A stretch of 64,000 bases of DNA, from the NCBI GenBank assembly GCA_903832325.1, contig CAILBC010000008.1:1-64000 (forward strand). The letters are read 5' to 3'. A model generated the notes under the pieces. The model made no database searches. It saw only the letters and a list, made by a program, of their open reading frames with translations, and was not told where the DNA came from. The stretch is from an uncultured Sphingomonadales bacterium (GTDB lineage: Bacteria > Pseudomonadota > Alphaproteobacteria > Sphingomonadales > Sphingomonadaceae). Made by a program: the position numbers and the translations under genes. This document shows, piece by piece, positions 16,440 through 25,830 of the stretch. Numbering within the stretch: the stretch's first letter is position 1; every line of letters begins with the position of its first letter.

Positions 16440-18794
16440 TCAGAACGTGTAACGCAGCGTTCCGCCGAAATAGCGGTCGGAATCGCGCGGGATTTGATAG
16501 AGGAACGTGCCGAACGGTCCGCCCGTGCCGATCGTGGAGGCAAAGTGATCGTTGAACACATTTTTCACCACCAGCGATGCGCGCCAGTGCTTTTGCAGAT
16601 CGACCGCCGCCACGGTAATATCAACCTGGCCATAGGCATTGATATATTGCCCGTTGAACGCGACGATTTGCGCGGCGGAGTTGCTGGGTGCCAAAGTGGA
16701 GATCTGCTTGCTGCTGAAAGTTCCTTGCGCGCTCAGTTCCAGGCCAAACGGCAGGCCCTTGGGCTCTACCGTATAGACCACGCCCAGGTTGCCCTTGCTT
16801 TTCGGGGCAAAGGCCAGCGGCGTGCCCGAGGCGATGGCATTGGCCGCCTGCGACGCCGGGGGCTGGTTGAACAGATCGACATGGGCATCGGTATAGGCAT
16901 AGCCGCCGTTGATCGTGAGGTTTGACGTGGGGCGCAGCAGCACCTCGATCTCGCCACCGCGGGTGGAAACGGTGCCGGCGTTGATGATCGTGGTGGTCAC
17001 CGTGCCATTGACCGTGGTCGGATAGTTCGCCTGATAATTGCGGACTTTGTCATAGAACCCGTCAAGGTTCACGATCACCCGGCCGCCGGCAAAGCTGTTT
17101 TTCAGGCCCACTTCGAACGCATCCGACAATTCGGGCGCAATCGGGGCCGTGTTGGCGGCGCCCATGTTGAAGAACACGTTGAACGCCGGGCCTTTGTACC
17201 CGCGCGAAAAGCTGCCGTAGAGCATGTGGTGCGGCGCAATGTCGTATTCCAGCGCCACTTTGCCCGACAGGTTGTTGGAACTGGTCTGGCCGGTCCACGG
17301 CGTGCCGTTGAACGTGCCGCCGGTGGCAACATTGGCGTCAAAGTTGCCGGCAATGCCCGCGGGCCCCGCCACGCCATCGGGGTTGGTGGTGCGTTCGTGA
17401 TAGGCCGAAACCTTGTCATGGGTATAGCGCACGCCCGTTACCGCGCGGAAGGCAGAGGCGATGTGCCAGGTCGCCTGGCCATAGGCGGCAAGGTTGTCAA
17501 AGGTCGATCCGAACACCGCGGTGCCGACAGGATGTGCCAGGGTCGATTGGCCGGCCGGGCACGGGATCAACCCGTTGGCCAGCGCCGTCGCGGTCGACGC
17601 GGTGCAATACGTATCGGCGCGGGTATAGGTGCGCTGCGCCACCGCCTGATAATAGAACGCACCAACCACGTAATCGACAAAGCCGCCGGTGGGCGATGTC
17701 AGGCGCAGTTCCTGGGTGAAGGTGTGCGCGCTTTCCGGGCCATCGTCGTGGATCAGCGGGACCGAACGATAAAGCTGATCGACCCAGTCCCCATCGCGGA
17801 TTTCCTCGTTGTCCCATTTGCGCCAGGCGGTGATCGAGGTGAGCGTGTGGCCGCCGAGCGCGAGATCGGCCTGGAGCGAGGCGCCATAAGTCTGTTCTTC
17901 GGTGCGGTTGGGCAGGCTCTGGATGCTGCCGCGCGTTGCCGCGCCCAGGAGCGGCGCAAGGATCGCCGACTGGGCGATTTGCGTCGGCGAAGCGAGCGAA
18001 CTGATCGCGCCGGGCACGAAAGCGCAGCACTGGTCATCGGCCTTGCGGTAATCGGCGATCAGCTTGACATGCAGGGTGTCGGTCACATCGCCGATCACCT
18101 GCCCGCGCAGGCCATAGTGCTTGTACCCGTTGATCTTGCTGCCGGTGGTCAGATCGTGGATGTTGCCCTTGTATTCGCTGTAGAATCCGGTGATCCCTGC
18201 GCGCCAGTTGGTGCCGATCGGGCCGCCCAGGCTGGCCTTGGCCTTGTATTCGCCGCCTTCGAACACGCCAAGGTCGATATAGCCGCCCAGCGTCTTGCCC
18301 GGTTCTTTGGTCACGATGTTGATCACACCGGCCGAGGCGTTTTTGCCAAACAAGGTGCCCTGGGGCCCGCGCAGCACTTCGACGCGATCGATATCATAGA
18401 GATCGCCAAAGCTTTCCCCCGCGCGCGCCAGCACCACGCCGTCGAGCACGCTGGTTACGCTGGGTTCGGCCGCGATCGAAAAGCTGACCGTGCCAAGGCC
18501 GCGCAGGAACAGCGCCGAATTGAGGCTGGTATCGCCCTTCACGAACGTCAGCGCGGGGACAAGCCGCTGCGTATCTTCGATATTGTTGGTCGACAGGCGC
18601 GCCAGGGCATCGCCCGAAACGACAGTTACGGCGACCGGCACTTTCTGCAGCGGTTCGGACCGTTTTTGCGCGGTGACGATGATTTCAGCCGGTGCGGCAT
18701 TTGTATCGGCAGCAGGTGCGTCTGCCGCCAGCGCGGGCGAAGCAACCAGGGCCACCAGCGGCAGCGCGGCCAAAGCACAATAGGTCAATCTCAT
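16440..18794 (-). CDS. TonB-dependent outer membrane receptor (possible sulfoquinovoside importer)
   Basis: The 784-residue protein has a signal peptide (MRLTYCALAALPLVALVASPALA), a plug domain starting with a TonB-box-like EIIVTAQKRSE and containing VLRGPQGTLFGKNASAGVINI, and a beta-barrel ending in a C-terminal Phe (GGTLRYTF). It imports a ligand across the outer membrane with TonB energy. ATG 18794 has GGGAG upstream. It is divergent from the sulfoquinovosidase operon across a 460-base region, so its cargo is inferred to be sulfoquinovose or its glycosides; the sequence itself does not reveal the ligand. Confidence 0.88.
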   Translation of the reverse strand: MRLTYCALAALPLVALVASPALAADAPAADTNAAPAEIIVTAQKRSEPLQKVPVAVTVVSGDALARLSTNNIEDTQRLVPALTFVKGDTSLNSALFLRGLGTVSFSIAAEPSVTSVLDGVVLARAGESFGDLYDIDRVEVLRGPQGTLFGKNASAGVINIVTKEPGKTLGGYIDLGVFEGGEYKAKASLGGPIGTNWRAGITGFYSEYKGNIHDLTTGSKINGYKHYGLRGQVIGDVTDTLHVKLIADYRKADDQCCAFVPGAISSLASPTQIAQSAILAPLLGAATRGSIQSLPNRTEEQTYGASLQADLALGGHTLTSITAWRKWDNEEIRDGDWVDQLYRSVPLIHDDGPESAHTFTQELRLTSPTGGFVDYVVGAFYYQAVAQRTYTRADTYCTASTATALANGLIPCPAGQSTLAHPVGTAVFGSTFDNLAAYGQATWHIASAFRAVTGVRYTHDKVSAYHERTTNPDGVAGPAGIAGNFDANVATGGTFNGTPWTGQTSSNNLSGKVALEYDIAPHHMLYGSFSRGYKGPAFNVFFNMGAANTAPIAPELSDAFEVGLKNSFAGGRVIVNLDGFYDKVRNYQANYPTTVNGTVTTTIINAGTVSTRGGEIEVLLRPTSNLTINGGYAYTDAHVDLFNQPPASQAANAIASGTPLAFAPKSKGNLGVVYTVEPKGLPFGLELSAQGTFSSKQISTLAPSNSAAQIVAFNGQYINAYGQVDITVAAVDLQKHWRASLVVKNVFNDHFASTIGTGGPFGTFLYQIPRDSDRYFGGTLRYTF

Positions 18795-19254
18795 GTCGAA
18801 CTCCCTGAAAAGCACGGCGCGTGTCACGCCTGTCCTGTTGCATTGCTGCCGGGCATCCACCCTTCGCCCGGGGAAGTGATGCCTGACCGGCAAAATGTCA
18901 ATCGTATTTGTAGAGATTAGATCGAGTCGTCGCCAGCCGATGTCCCTGCGCACGACGTATCCCCATGCCCTGCAGATCTGCCGCCCGCTGCGCCATGGCA
19001 CGCGCCGGGCAACACTGCCGGGCAACACTGATTATGTGCTGATTTCATGCCCATCTTCCTCTCCGCCGGGTTGCGTCCGGTCCTTGCCCGGTCCGTTCCC
19101 GCCATCTGTCGTGCAGCGTTTTCGCGATCTGCTTTTGCCAGTTGATTTGCCGTTGTGCGGTCGATATGTCAATCGGTGTCATACGGCGCCAGCAAAAATG
19201 TCGGCACGGGCCCTGCGGGGCCGCGCTGACCGGCTGATCCGACATGGGACAGGA
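18795..19254. promoter_or_regulatory. divergent promoter region of the receptor and sulfoquinovosidase genes
   Basis: No convincing gene lies here. The decamer ATGTCAATCG occurs twice, at 18895-18904 and 19166-19175. The second copy continues into CGGTGTCATA (19175-19184), whose reverse complement TATGACACCG is found at 25754-25763 in the other intergenic region of this locus. These are candidate sites for the LacI-family regulator encoded at 21252. Confidence 0.45.
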
Positions 19255-21255
19255 ATGGAACTGCGCTTCGAAGCCTTGGATTTGGGATTTGCGCTCTGCT
19301 TTGCGGGGCGTACCGTGCTGCGCCACAGCGCCGCCTGTCCAGCGGTGACAGTGGCGCGCGGGCAGCCCGATATCACCATGCTGCGCGGCAATTTCCGGAT
19401 CGATGATTCGCCGCTGGACATGATCACGCCGACGGGCTGGCGGCGCGATGGTGCGATGATCGAACTGCTCGACGGCGATGTGCCGGTGGTGCGGATCGCG
19501 CTTTGCCCCGCGATGCTGCGCGTGACCGCCTGCGACCCGGCGCATGACCGGATCTGGCTGCGCCTGGCCGCCGAACCTGGCGAAACGGTGTGGGGGGGTG
19601 GCGAGCAGATGAGCCATTTTGCGCTCAATGGCCGGCGTTTTCCACTGTGGACCAGTGAGCCGGGCGTGGGGCGCGACAAGACCACCGCGCTGACGCAAGT
19701 GATGGACGAAACCGGCATGGCCGGGGGCGATTACTGGACCACCAATTACCCGCAGCCGACATTCCTGACCTCGCGCTGGCTGGCGGTGCATTGCGACACC
19801 ACCTGTTACAGCGTGCTGGATTTCACCGACCCGGCGCAGCACCGGATCGAGGTCTGGGCGGGCAGCGCAGGGTTCGAAGTGTTTGCGGCCAACGACCCGC
19901 AGGCGCTGGTGGGGCAGCTTTCCACACGGTTCGGCCGCCCGCCTGCCCTGCCCGACTGGGCGATCGGCGGGGCGATTGTCGGGCTGAAGGCCGGCATCGC
20001 CAGCTTTGACCGGCTGGACCGGTTCATCGCCGCCGGCACCGCGGTCAGCGCCTTGTGGTGCGAAGACTGGGCGGGCGTGCGCGAAACCAGCTTTGGCCGG
20101 CGCCTGTTCTGGAACTGGGCGCGAAGCGAGGCCCGCTATCCCGATCTGCCCCGGCGCATTGCCGCGCTGCACGATCGCGGCATCCGCTTTCTGGCTTATG
20201 CCAACCCCTATCTGGCGGCCGATGGTGCGTTGTATGCCGAGGCGCTGGCCGGCGGGCATCTGTGCCTGCGCACCGACAGCGATGCGCCCTATCTGGTTGA
20301 TTTCGGGGAATTTGACTGCGGCGTGATCGATTTCACGCGCGAGCCGACGTGCGCCTGGTTTGCAGACCGCATCCTGGGGCGCGAAATGCTGGATATCGGC
20401 ATCGATGGCTGGATGGCCGATTTCGGCGAATACCTGCCCACCGATGTGCGGCTGGCGAGCGGCATCGATGCCATGGCCGCGCACAACCTGTGGCCGGTGC
20501 TGTGGGCGCAAGTGAACGAGCGGGCGCTGGCTTCGCGCGGGCGGCAGGGTGAAGCGCTGTTCTTCATGCGCGCCGGGTTTTCGGGGGTTTCGGCACATTG
20601 CCCATTGCTGTGGGCGGGCGACCAGTCGGTCGATTTCACCCGGCATGATGGCATCGGCACGGTGATCACCGGCGCGCTGTCGGCGGGCCTTGTCGGCAAT
20701 GCCTGCAGCCATTCGGATTGCGGCGGCTACACCTCGCTCCACGGCAATGTGCGCAGTGCCGAGCTGCTGATGCGCTGGTGCGAAATGGCCGCCTTTGCCC
20801 CGGTCATGCGCAGCCACGAAGGCAACCGGCCCGATGACAACCTGCAGTACGACAGCACGCCGGACCTGCTTGCCTGTTTTGCGCGGTGGAGCCGGGTTCA
20901 TGCCCATCTGGCGCCTTATGTGCGCCATCTGTGCGACGAGGCGGTGGCGACGGGCCTGCCGGCGCAACGCCCGCTGTTTCTGCATTATCCCGAAGACCGC
21001 TCGCTTTACGCGGTGCAGGACCAGTTCCTGTATGGCGCCGATCTGCTGGTTGCCCCGGTGATCGAGGCCGGTGCCACGGCGCGTGCTGTGGTGCTGCCCG
21101 GCGACCGGCCCTGGCGCCACGCCTTTACCGGGCAAACCCATGCGCCGGGCACGGCGCTGATTTCCGCGCCGATCGGCTGCCCGCCGGTTTTCTATCGCCC
21201 CGACAGCGCCTATGCGGACCTGTTCGCAAGATTGCAGGAAACGGATCGGGCATGA
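19255..21255 (+). CDS. smoI: GH31 sulfoquinovosidase (YihQ/SmoI type)
   Basis: The 666-residue enzyme is predicted to hydrolyse alpha-sulfoquinovosides such as sulfoquinovosyl glycerol to sulfoquinovose. The catalytic nucleophile is D389 in GWMADFGEYLPTD and the acid/base D456 in WAGDQ. The sulfonate-binding set reads K245, E270, R283, W286, Y492, the KERWY version known from Agrobacterium sulfoquinovosidase, as opposed to QQRWY of E. coli YihQ. PLWTSEPGVGRDK and TSFGRR...WNW also match YihQ. No signal peptide is visible, so it acts in the cytoplasm. I chose ATG 19255 because length and residue numbers then agree with the family; ATG 19198 is possible. It overlaps the lacI-type gene by ATGA. 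Confidence 0.93.
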   Translation: MELRFEALDLGFALCFAGRTVLRHSAACPAVTVARGQPDITMLRGNFRIDDSPLDMITPTGWRRDGAMIELLDGDVPVVRIALCPAMLRVTACDPAHDRIWLRLAAEPGETVWGGGEQMSHFALNGRRFPLWTSEPGVGRDKTTALTQVMDETGMAGGDYWTTNYPQPTFLTSRWLAVHCDTTCYSVLDFTDPAQHRIEVWAGSAGFEVFAANDPQALVGQLSTRFGRPPALPDWAIGGAIVGLKAGIASFDRLDRFIAAGTAVSALWCEDWAGVRETSFGRRLFWNWARSEARYPDLPRRIAALHDRGIRFLAYANPYLAADGALYAEALAGGHLCLRTDSDAPYLVDFGEFDCGVIDFTREPTCAWFADRILGREMLDIGIDGWMADFGEYLPTDVRLASGIDAMAAHNLWPVLWAQVNERALASRGRQGEALFFMRAGFSGVSAHCPLLWAGDQSVDFTRHDGIGTVITGALSAGLVGNACSHSDCGGYTSLHGNVRSAELLMRWCEMAAFAPVMRSHEGNRPDDNLQYDSTPDLLACFARWSRVHAHLAPYVRHLCDEAVATGLPAQRPLFLHYPEDRSLYAVQDQFLYGADLLVAPVIEAGATARAVVLPGDRPWRHAFTGQTHAPGTALISAPIGCPPVFYRPDSAYADLFARLQETDRA

Positions 21256-22289
21256 GCGCCGAAGACAATATGCGTGCCAATATCAGGCCGAATATCAGAG
21301 ACGTGGCCGCGCGCGCCGGGGTGGCGGTAAAAACCGTGAGCCGTGTGCTCAACGGGCACCCTTATGTCAGCGCGCCGATGCGCGAAAAAGTCGAACGCGC
21401 GATGCAGGATCTGGATTTCGTACCGAGCGTGGCCGCGCGCATCCTGTCGGGATCGAAATCGAACCAGATCGCGCTGATCTATGACAACCACAGCCCCTAT
21501 TACATGTTCCAGATCCAGACCGGATGCTGGGAGGCGTGCAAGGCGCGCGGCATCCGCCTGCTGGCGCAGCCGGTCGATGTGGCCGACCCCGATGTGGGCG
21601 ACCAGGTGCGCGGGCTGGTGAGCGAAACGCATGTCGATGGCATCGTGCTGTCTTCGCCGGTGACCGATTGCGTGCCCGTGCTGCGCGCGCTCGACGCGAT
21701 GGACATTCCCTTTGTGCGCATTTCACCCGGCACCAACCACGCGCTGACATCATCGGTGTTCATGGACGATGCGCAGGCCGCCGACGACATGACCACGCAC
21801 CTGATCAACGCCGGGCACCGCCGCATCGGCTTTATCAAGGGCCATCCCAACCATATGGCCAGCGATGATCGGCTGTTTGGCTATCGCCGCGCGCTCGATC
21901 GCGCCGGGATCGCGTTCGAACCGCAACTGGTGATGCCGGGGGCGTTTGATTTTGAAAGCGGATTTGCCGCGGGCGCGATGCTGCTCGATCTGCGCGACCG
22001 GCCCACCGCCATCTTTGCCGCCAACGACGACATGGCCGCAGGCGTGCTCGCCGCAGCGCATGGCCGGGGCCTTGCGCTGCCCGATCAGCTGTCGGTGGCC
22101 GGGTTCGACGATACCACGCTGGCGCGCACGGTATGGCCGGCGCTGACCACAATTCATCAGCCGATGGCCGAACTGGCGCGCACCGCGACCGAAATCCTGA
22201 TCAACGGCGGCGATATTTCGCACCGCCGGCTGGCCCATACCTTGATCGAACGCGCCTCTGTTGCCCCTCCCTCCAGGATGACCCCATGA
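21252..22289 (+). CDS. LacI family transcriptional regulator
   Basis: The 345-residue protein has an N-terminal LacI helix-turn-helix (NIRDVAARAGVAVKTVSRVL, residues about 14-33), a hinge helix SVAARILSG and a periplasmic-binding-protein-like sugar domain ending with VAGFDDTTLARTVWPALTTI. It overlaps the sulfoquinovosidase stop by ATGA at the front and the aldo-keto reductase start by ATGA at the back, so it is made with the enzymes it probably controls. Its likely inducer is sulfoquinovose or a derivative; this is inferred from context. Confidence 0.9.
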   Translation: MSAEDNMRANIRPNIRDVAARAGVAVKTVSRVLNGHPYVSAPMREKVERAMQDLDFVPSVAARILSGSKSNQIALIYDNHSPYYMFQIQTGCWEACKARGIRLLAQPVDVADPDVGDQVRGLVSETHVDGIVLSSPVTDCVPVLRALDAMDIPFVRISPGTNHALTSSVFMDDAQAADDMTTHLINAGHRRIGFIKGHPNHMASDDRLFGYRRALDRAGIAFEPQLVMPGAFDFESGFAAGAMLLDLRDRPTAIFAANDDMAAGVLAAAHGRGLALPDQLSVAGFDDTTLARTVWPALTTIHQPMAELARTATEILINGGDISHRRLAHTLIERASVAPPSRMTP

Positions 22290-23200
22290 CCCTGCTGCCG
22301 CTTCCGCCTGCCACCCGCCAGCTGGGCGCATCCTCGCTGCATGTTTCACCGCTGGCCTGGGGCATGTGGCGCCTGGCCGAAGGCGGACGCACCGCGGCCG
22401 ATGCGGCGCGACTGGTCCATGCCGCGCTCGATGCCGGGATCACGCTGCTGGATACCGCCGACATCTATGGCTTTGACGGGTCGGGCGGGTTTGGCGATGC
22501 CGAGGCGCTGCTGGGCGACGTGCTGCGCGCAGAGCCGGCGCTGCGCCACCGGTTTGTGCTGGCGAGCAAAGGCGGCATCCTGCCGCCGCTGCCCTATGAC
22601 CAGAGTGCGGCCTATCTGGTGCAGGCGATCGATGCTTCGCTGCGGCGGCTGGGGGTGGACTGCATCGATCTGTGGCAGATCCACCGGCCAGACATTCTGG
22701 CGCATCCGCAAGAGGTTGCGCGCGTGCTCGATGATGCGGTGGCGGCGGGCAAGATCGGCGCGCTGGGGGTATCGAATTTCACCGTGCACCAGGTTTGCGC
22801 GCTCAACCATTTCCTCGATCACAAGCTGGTGACCACCCAGCCGGAAATCAGCCCGCTGCGCATTGCCCCGATCGAAAACGGCGAACTGGATCAGGCGATG
22901 ATGTTGGGACTGACCCCGCTGGCCTGGTCGCCGCTGGGCGGGGGCCGGCTGGCCGCGCCCGAAACCGCGCGCGATATCGCCGTGGCCACCGCACTGGATG
23001 CCGTGGCCGCGCCGCTGGGGATCAGCCGCACTGTCGCCGCCTATGGCTGGCTGATGGCGCACCCGGCGGGGATCATCCCGATTGTCGGATCGCAAAACCC
23101 CGCGCGCATTGCCGAGGCCGCACAGGCCCGCACCATGCAGTGGACGCGCACGCAATGGTACGCGGTGCTGGTTGCCGCGCGTGGAGTGCCCCTGCCATGA
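22286..23200 (+). CDS. smoB: aldo-keto reductase, probable 6-oxo-glucose reductase (SmoB-like)
   Basis: The 304-residue protein is an AKR TIM barrel with the full catalytic tetrad D56, Y61, K95 and H133 (LLDTADIYG, ASKGG, WQIHRPD). In the sulfoquinovose monooxygenase pathway SmoB uses NADPH to reduce 6-oxo-glucose, the product of desulfonation, to glucose. That role is assigned here because the gene lies between a sulfoquinovosidase operon and a SmoC-like monooxygenase, with ATGA overlaps on both sides. AGGA precedes the start. By sequence alone it could be another AKR of the YdjG-like group. Confidence 0.8.
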   Translation: MTLLPLPPATRQLGASSLHVSPLAWGMWRLAEGGRTAADAARLVHAALDAGITLLDTADIYGFDGSGGFGDAEALLGDVLRAEPALRHRFVLASKGGILPPLPYDQSAAYLVQAIDASLRRLGVDCIDLWQIHRPDILAHPQEVARVLDDAVAAGKIGALGVSNFTVHQVCALNHFLDHKLVTTQPEISPLRIAPIENGELDQAMMLGLTPLAWSPLGGGRLAAPETARDIAVATALDAVAAPLGISRTVAAYGWLMAHPAGIIPIVGSQNPARIAEAAQARTMQWTRTQWYAVLVAARGVPLP

Positions 23201-24303
23201 CCGATGCAAACCCCCATGAAGCAATACCCTGCGAAATCGCGTGGTTTTCCGCGCTGTGCGATGATGATTACGAATTTCTGGGCGTGCCCGACCCGGCGCT
23301 GAAATCAAGCTGGGACCATTGCCGCAATATCGTGCTGCGCGCCGAAGAAGGCGGGTTTGACAATATCCTGCTGCCATCGGGATATAGCCTGGGGCTGGAT
23401 ACCACGGCCTTTGCCGCAGCAGTGGCGCCGCTGGTGCGGCGGATCAAGCTGCTGTGGGCCACGCGCATCGGCGAAGACTGGCCGCCGCAGCTGGCGCGGC
23501 GCATTGCCACGCTCGATCGCATTCTGGGCCCTGATGCCACCGGCACGGCGGGGCGGCTGAATGTGAACATCATTTCGTCCGACATGCCGGGCGAAACCAT
23601 CGCCTCTGCCCCGCGCTATGCCCGCGCGACCGAAGTCATGCAGATCGTGCGCACGCTGCTGAATGGCCAGGCGCTCGATCACCAGGGTGAATTTTACCAG
23701 CTGAAGCTCGACCCGCCGCGCGTGACCACGATTTCGGGCCGTTGCCCGGCGTTCTATTTCGGCGGATTGAGCCACGAAGCGCGCGAATGCGCAGCGCAAG
23801 GCGCCGATGTCTATCTGATGTGGCCCGACACGATGGACAAAGTGCGCGAAACCATTGCCGACATGACACAGCGCGCCGCGCGGTTCGGCCGCACGCTGAA
23901 ATTCGGCTATCGCGCGCATGTGATCGTGCGCGAAACCGAGGAGGAAGCGCGCGCGTGGGCGGACCGGCTGCTGTCAAAACTTGATGACGCCGCCGGCGCG
24001 GCGATCCGCGCACAATCGCTCGATGCGAAGAACTATGGCGTGCAGCGCCAGGCCGAATTGCGCAGCGCAGCGGGCGGCGACGGCTTTGTCGAGGACAACC
24101 TGTGGACCGGGATCGGCCGCGCGCGGTCGGGCTGCGGCGCGGCGATTGTCGGCAATCCGGACCAGGTTCTGGCCAAACTGCGCGCCTATCAGGCCGAAGG
24201 GATCGAGGCGTTCATCCTGTCGGGATACCCCCACGCGCAAGAGGCAGACCTGTTTGCCCGCCATGTGCTGCCACAGATCGCGCACGGGCCGCTGGCGGTG
24301 TGA
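23197..24303 (+). CDS. smoC: FMNH2-dependent sulfoquinovose monooxygenase candidate (SmoC-like, SsuD family)
   Basis: The 368-residue protein is a luciferase-like TIM-barrel monooxygenase related to alkanesulfonate monooxygenase SsuD. GYRAHVIVRETEEEA carries R239 and H241, matching the Arg/His pair of SsuD, and RLNVNIISSD and EGIEAFILSGYPH are family segments. It would use reduced FMN and O2 to cleave the C-S bond of sulfoquinovose, giving 6-oxo-glucose and sulfite. The needed flavin reductase (SmoA in Agrobacterium) is not in this locus and must come from elsewhere. It overlaps the aldo-keto reductase by ATGA and ends the operon. Confidence 0.82.
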   Translation: MTDANPHEAIPCEIAWFSALCDDDYEFLGVPDPALKSSWDHCRNIVLRAEEGGFDNILLPSGYSLGLDTTAFAAAVAPLVRRIKLLWATRIGEDWPPQLARRIATLDRILGPDATGTAGRLNVNIISSDMPGETIASAPRYARATEVMQIVRTLLNGQALDHQGEFYQLKLDPPRVTTISGRCPAFYFGGLSHEARECAAQGADVYLMWPDTMDKVRETIADMTQRAARFGRTLKFGYRAHVIVRETEEEARAWADRLLSKLDDAAGAAIRAQSLDAKNYGVQRQAELRSAAGGDGFVEDNLWTGIGRARSGCGAAIVGNPDQVLAKLRAYQAEGIEAFILSGYPHAQEADLFARHVLPQIAHGPLAV

Positions 24304-24432
24304 TGCGCGCTGACACCTGATCCTGGATCGGGCGAATGCGCCCCTCTGCGAAAGGCTCAGGGTGGGCGGTTTTGGTTGGCATTCAAGGCTTTTTACCGGA
24401 ACATCGATAGCGTCAAACCACTCCGCCATCTG

Positions 24433-25683
24433 CTAGACATTCGCCAGGTCCAGCCGCGGCAGCATGATCTGGATGAACGCCAGCGCGGCCAGATAGGCGC
24501 CGCCGCAGATCGCGAACATCGGGACATAGCCGTGGCCGTTGCCCAGCGACCAGCCGGCCAGTTCGATGATCCCGGTGCCCGACAGGTTGCCCGCGACTGC
24601 GCCCAGCGCGATCACGCTGGCGACGCGCACGGCGGGCACGATATCGGTCGTCATGCCCAGGATATTGGTGGAAAATCCCTGATGCGCAAACAGGCCCAGC
24701 CCGATCAGCACGGCGGCGGCCCAGGGGCTCGACACCATGAGCGCCAGCGGCATGGCCAGCACGACCAGCGCATAGAACAGCATCGAGGTCTTGCGCGCGC
24801 CGTTCACGCTGAACCCGCGCGCCAGCAGCAGCGGATAGAACCCGCCCGAAGTCATCGCGCCCAGCGCGGCGAGCGAAAAGATGATCGCGATCGGCAGGCC
24901 AATGGCCCCCTGCCCCATGGCAAACTGGCGGTTGAAGAAATCGGGCATCCAGAACAGCACGAACCACCACACGCAATCGGTCAGCGCCTTGGCCCCGATC
25001 ACCGTCCAGGTGCGCCGGTCCCCCAGCAGCACGCCCCATTCAACCCGCGCGCGTTCGGGCACATTGCCCAAAGGTTTGAGGTCGCGCGTGGCCACTGCCC
25101 AGCCGATCAGCCAGAGAAAACCCAGGCTGCCGGTAACGACAAACGCCGCCTTCCACCCGAACGCCAGCGCGAACGGCGGGATCAGGATCGGGGTGAGGAT
25201 CGCGCCGATATTGGGCGCGGTGTTGACCAGCCCGATGGCCATATTGCGCCGGCGGGCGGGGAGATAGAGCGTTGCCGCCTTCAACCCGGCCGGCGTGCTG
25301 ACCGATTCGCCCGCGGCCAGCACGATGCGCGCCGCCACGAATTGCTGCACCGTGGCGGCAAGCGCGTGGGCCATGCCCGCCATGCTCCAGGTCGCGACGG
25401 CCAGGCCATAGGCCATGCGCACACCCAGCCGATCGACAAACCAGCCGACAAACAGCAGCGCGCCCGCCGCGGCAATCTGGAACGCCGATCCGAGATGCGC
25501 ATAATCGGCATCGCCCCAGTGAAATTCGGCCTGCAGCGTGGGTTTCAGCAGCGCCAGCACCTGCCGATCGACATAATTGAGCGCATTGCCGACAAACAGC
25601 AGCGCGACCAGCATGGTCATCACCCGCTGGCCTGCGACCTCCGTCCTGTCCCCCACGCCCGCCTCCCGGTCTGTTGCAGGCAT
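24433..25683 (-). CDS. MFS transporter, anion:cation symporter type
   Basis: The 416-residue inner membrane protein has twelve likely helices and resembles hexuronate/organic-anion symporters: NALNYVDRQVLALLKP in helix 1, WFVDRLGVRMAYG in loop 2-3, and GESVSTPAGLKA in helix 4. It is convergent to the monooxygenase gene and shares an intergenic motif with the sulfoquinovosidase promoter, so it is a candidate importer for sulfoquinovose or its glycoside; known Smo loci use an ABC importer in this role. The ATG at 25683 lacks a strong ribosome binding site; a start near 25620 is possible. Confidence 0.82.
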   Translation of the reverse strand: MPATDREAGVGDRTEVAGQRVMTMLVALLFVGNALNYVDRQVLALLKPTLQAEFHWGDADYAHLGSAFQIAAAGALLFVGWFVDRLGVRMAYGLAVATWSMAGMAHALAATVQQFVAARIVLAAGESVSTPAGLKAATLYLPARRRNMAIGLVNTAPNIGAILTPILIPPFALAFGWKAAFVVTGSLGFLWLIGWAVATRDLKPLGNVPERARVEWGVLLGDRRTWTVIGAKALTDCVWWFVLFWMPDFFNRQFAMGQGAIGLPIAIIFSLAALGAMTSGGFYPLLLARGFSVNGARKTSMLFYALVVLAMPLALMVSSPWAAAVLIGLGLFAHQGFSTNILGMTTDIVPAVRVASVIALGAVAGNLSGTGIIELAGWSLGNGHGYVPMFAICGGAYLAALAFIQIMLPRLDLANV

Positions 25684-25830
25684 GGTGCCCGAATGTTTCG
25701 CGCTTGCCGCTCGCCGCTTGCACTCTATCGTGTTGGCGGGATATGAAAAGCGATATGACACCGAGAGACAGAAATCCCCGCGCGCACGGGGCACCGCATG
25801 GAGGGTCAGGGGCATGACCGCACCAGGGGC
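25684..25830. promoter_or_regulatory. divergent promoter between MFS and exporter genes, with a 17-bp duplication
   Basis: TATGACACCG at 25754-25763 is the reverse complement of a decamer in the sulfoquinovosidase promoter (19175-19184), suggesting a common regulator. Near the exporter start the sequence AGGGGCATGACCGC is repeated with a 17-base period (ATGs at 25814 and 25831). The first copy makes a mini-ORF MTAPGA whose TGA overlaps the ATG at 25831. Confidence 0.5.

Noticed and set aside
16974..17982. Additional GATTTGCGT boxes in the TonB receptor gene
   Set aside because: The nine-base core occurs by chance in GC-rich coding DNA; only intergenic copies with extended similarity were kept.
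18895..19254. Longer start for the sulfoquinovosidase at 18895
   Set aside because: The 120 extra residues are Arg/Pro-rich and unlike the family; the start at 19255 aligns with known enzymes.
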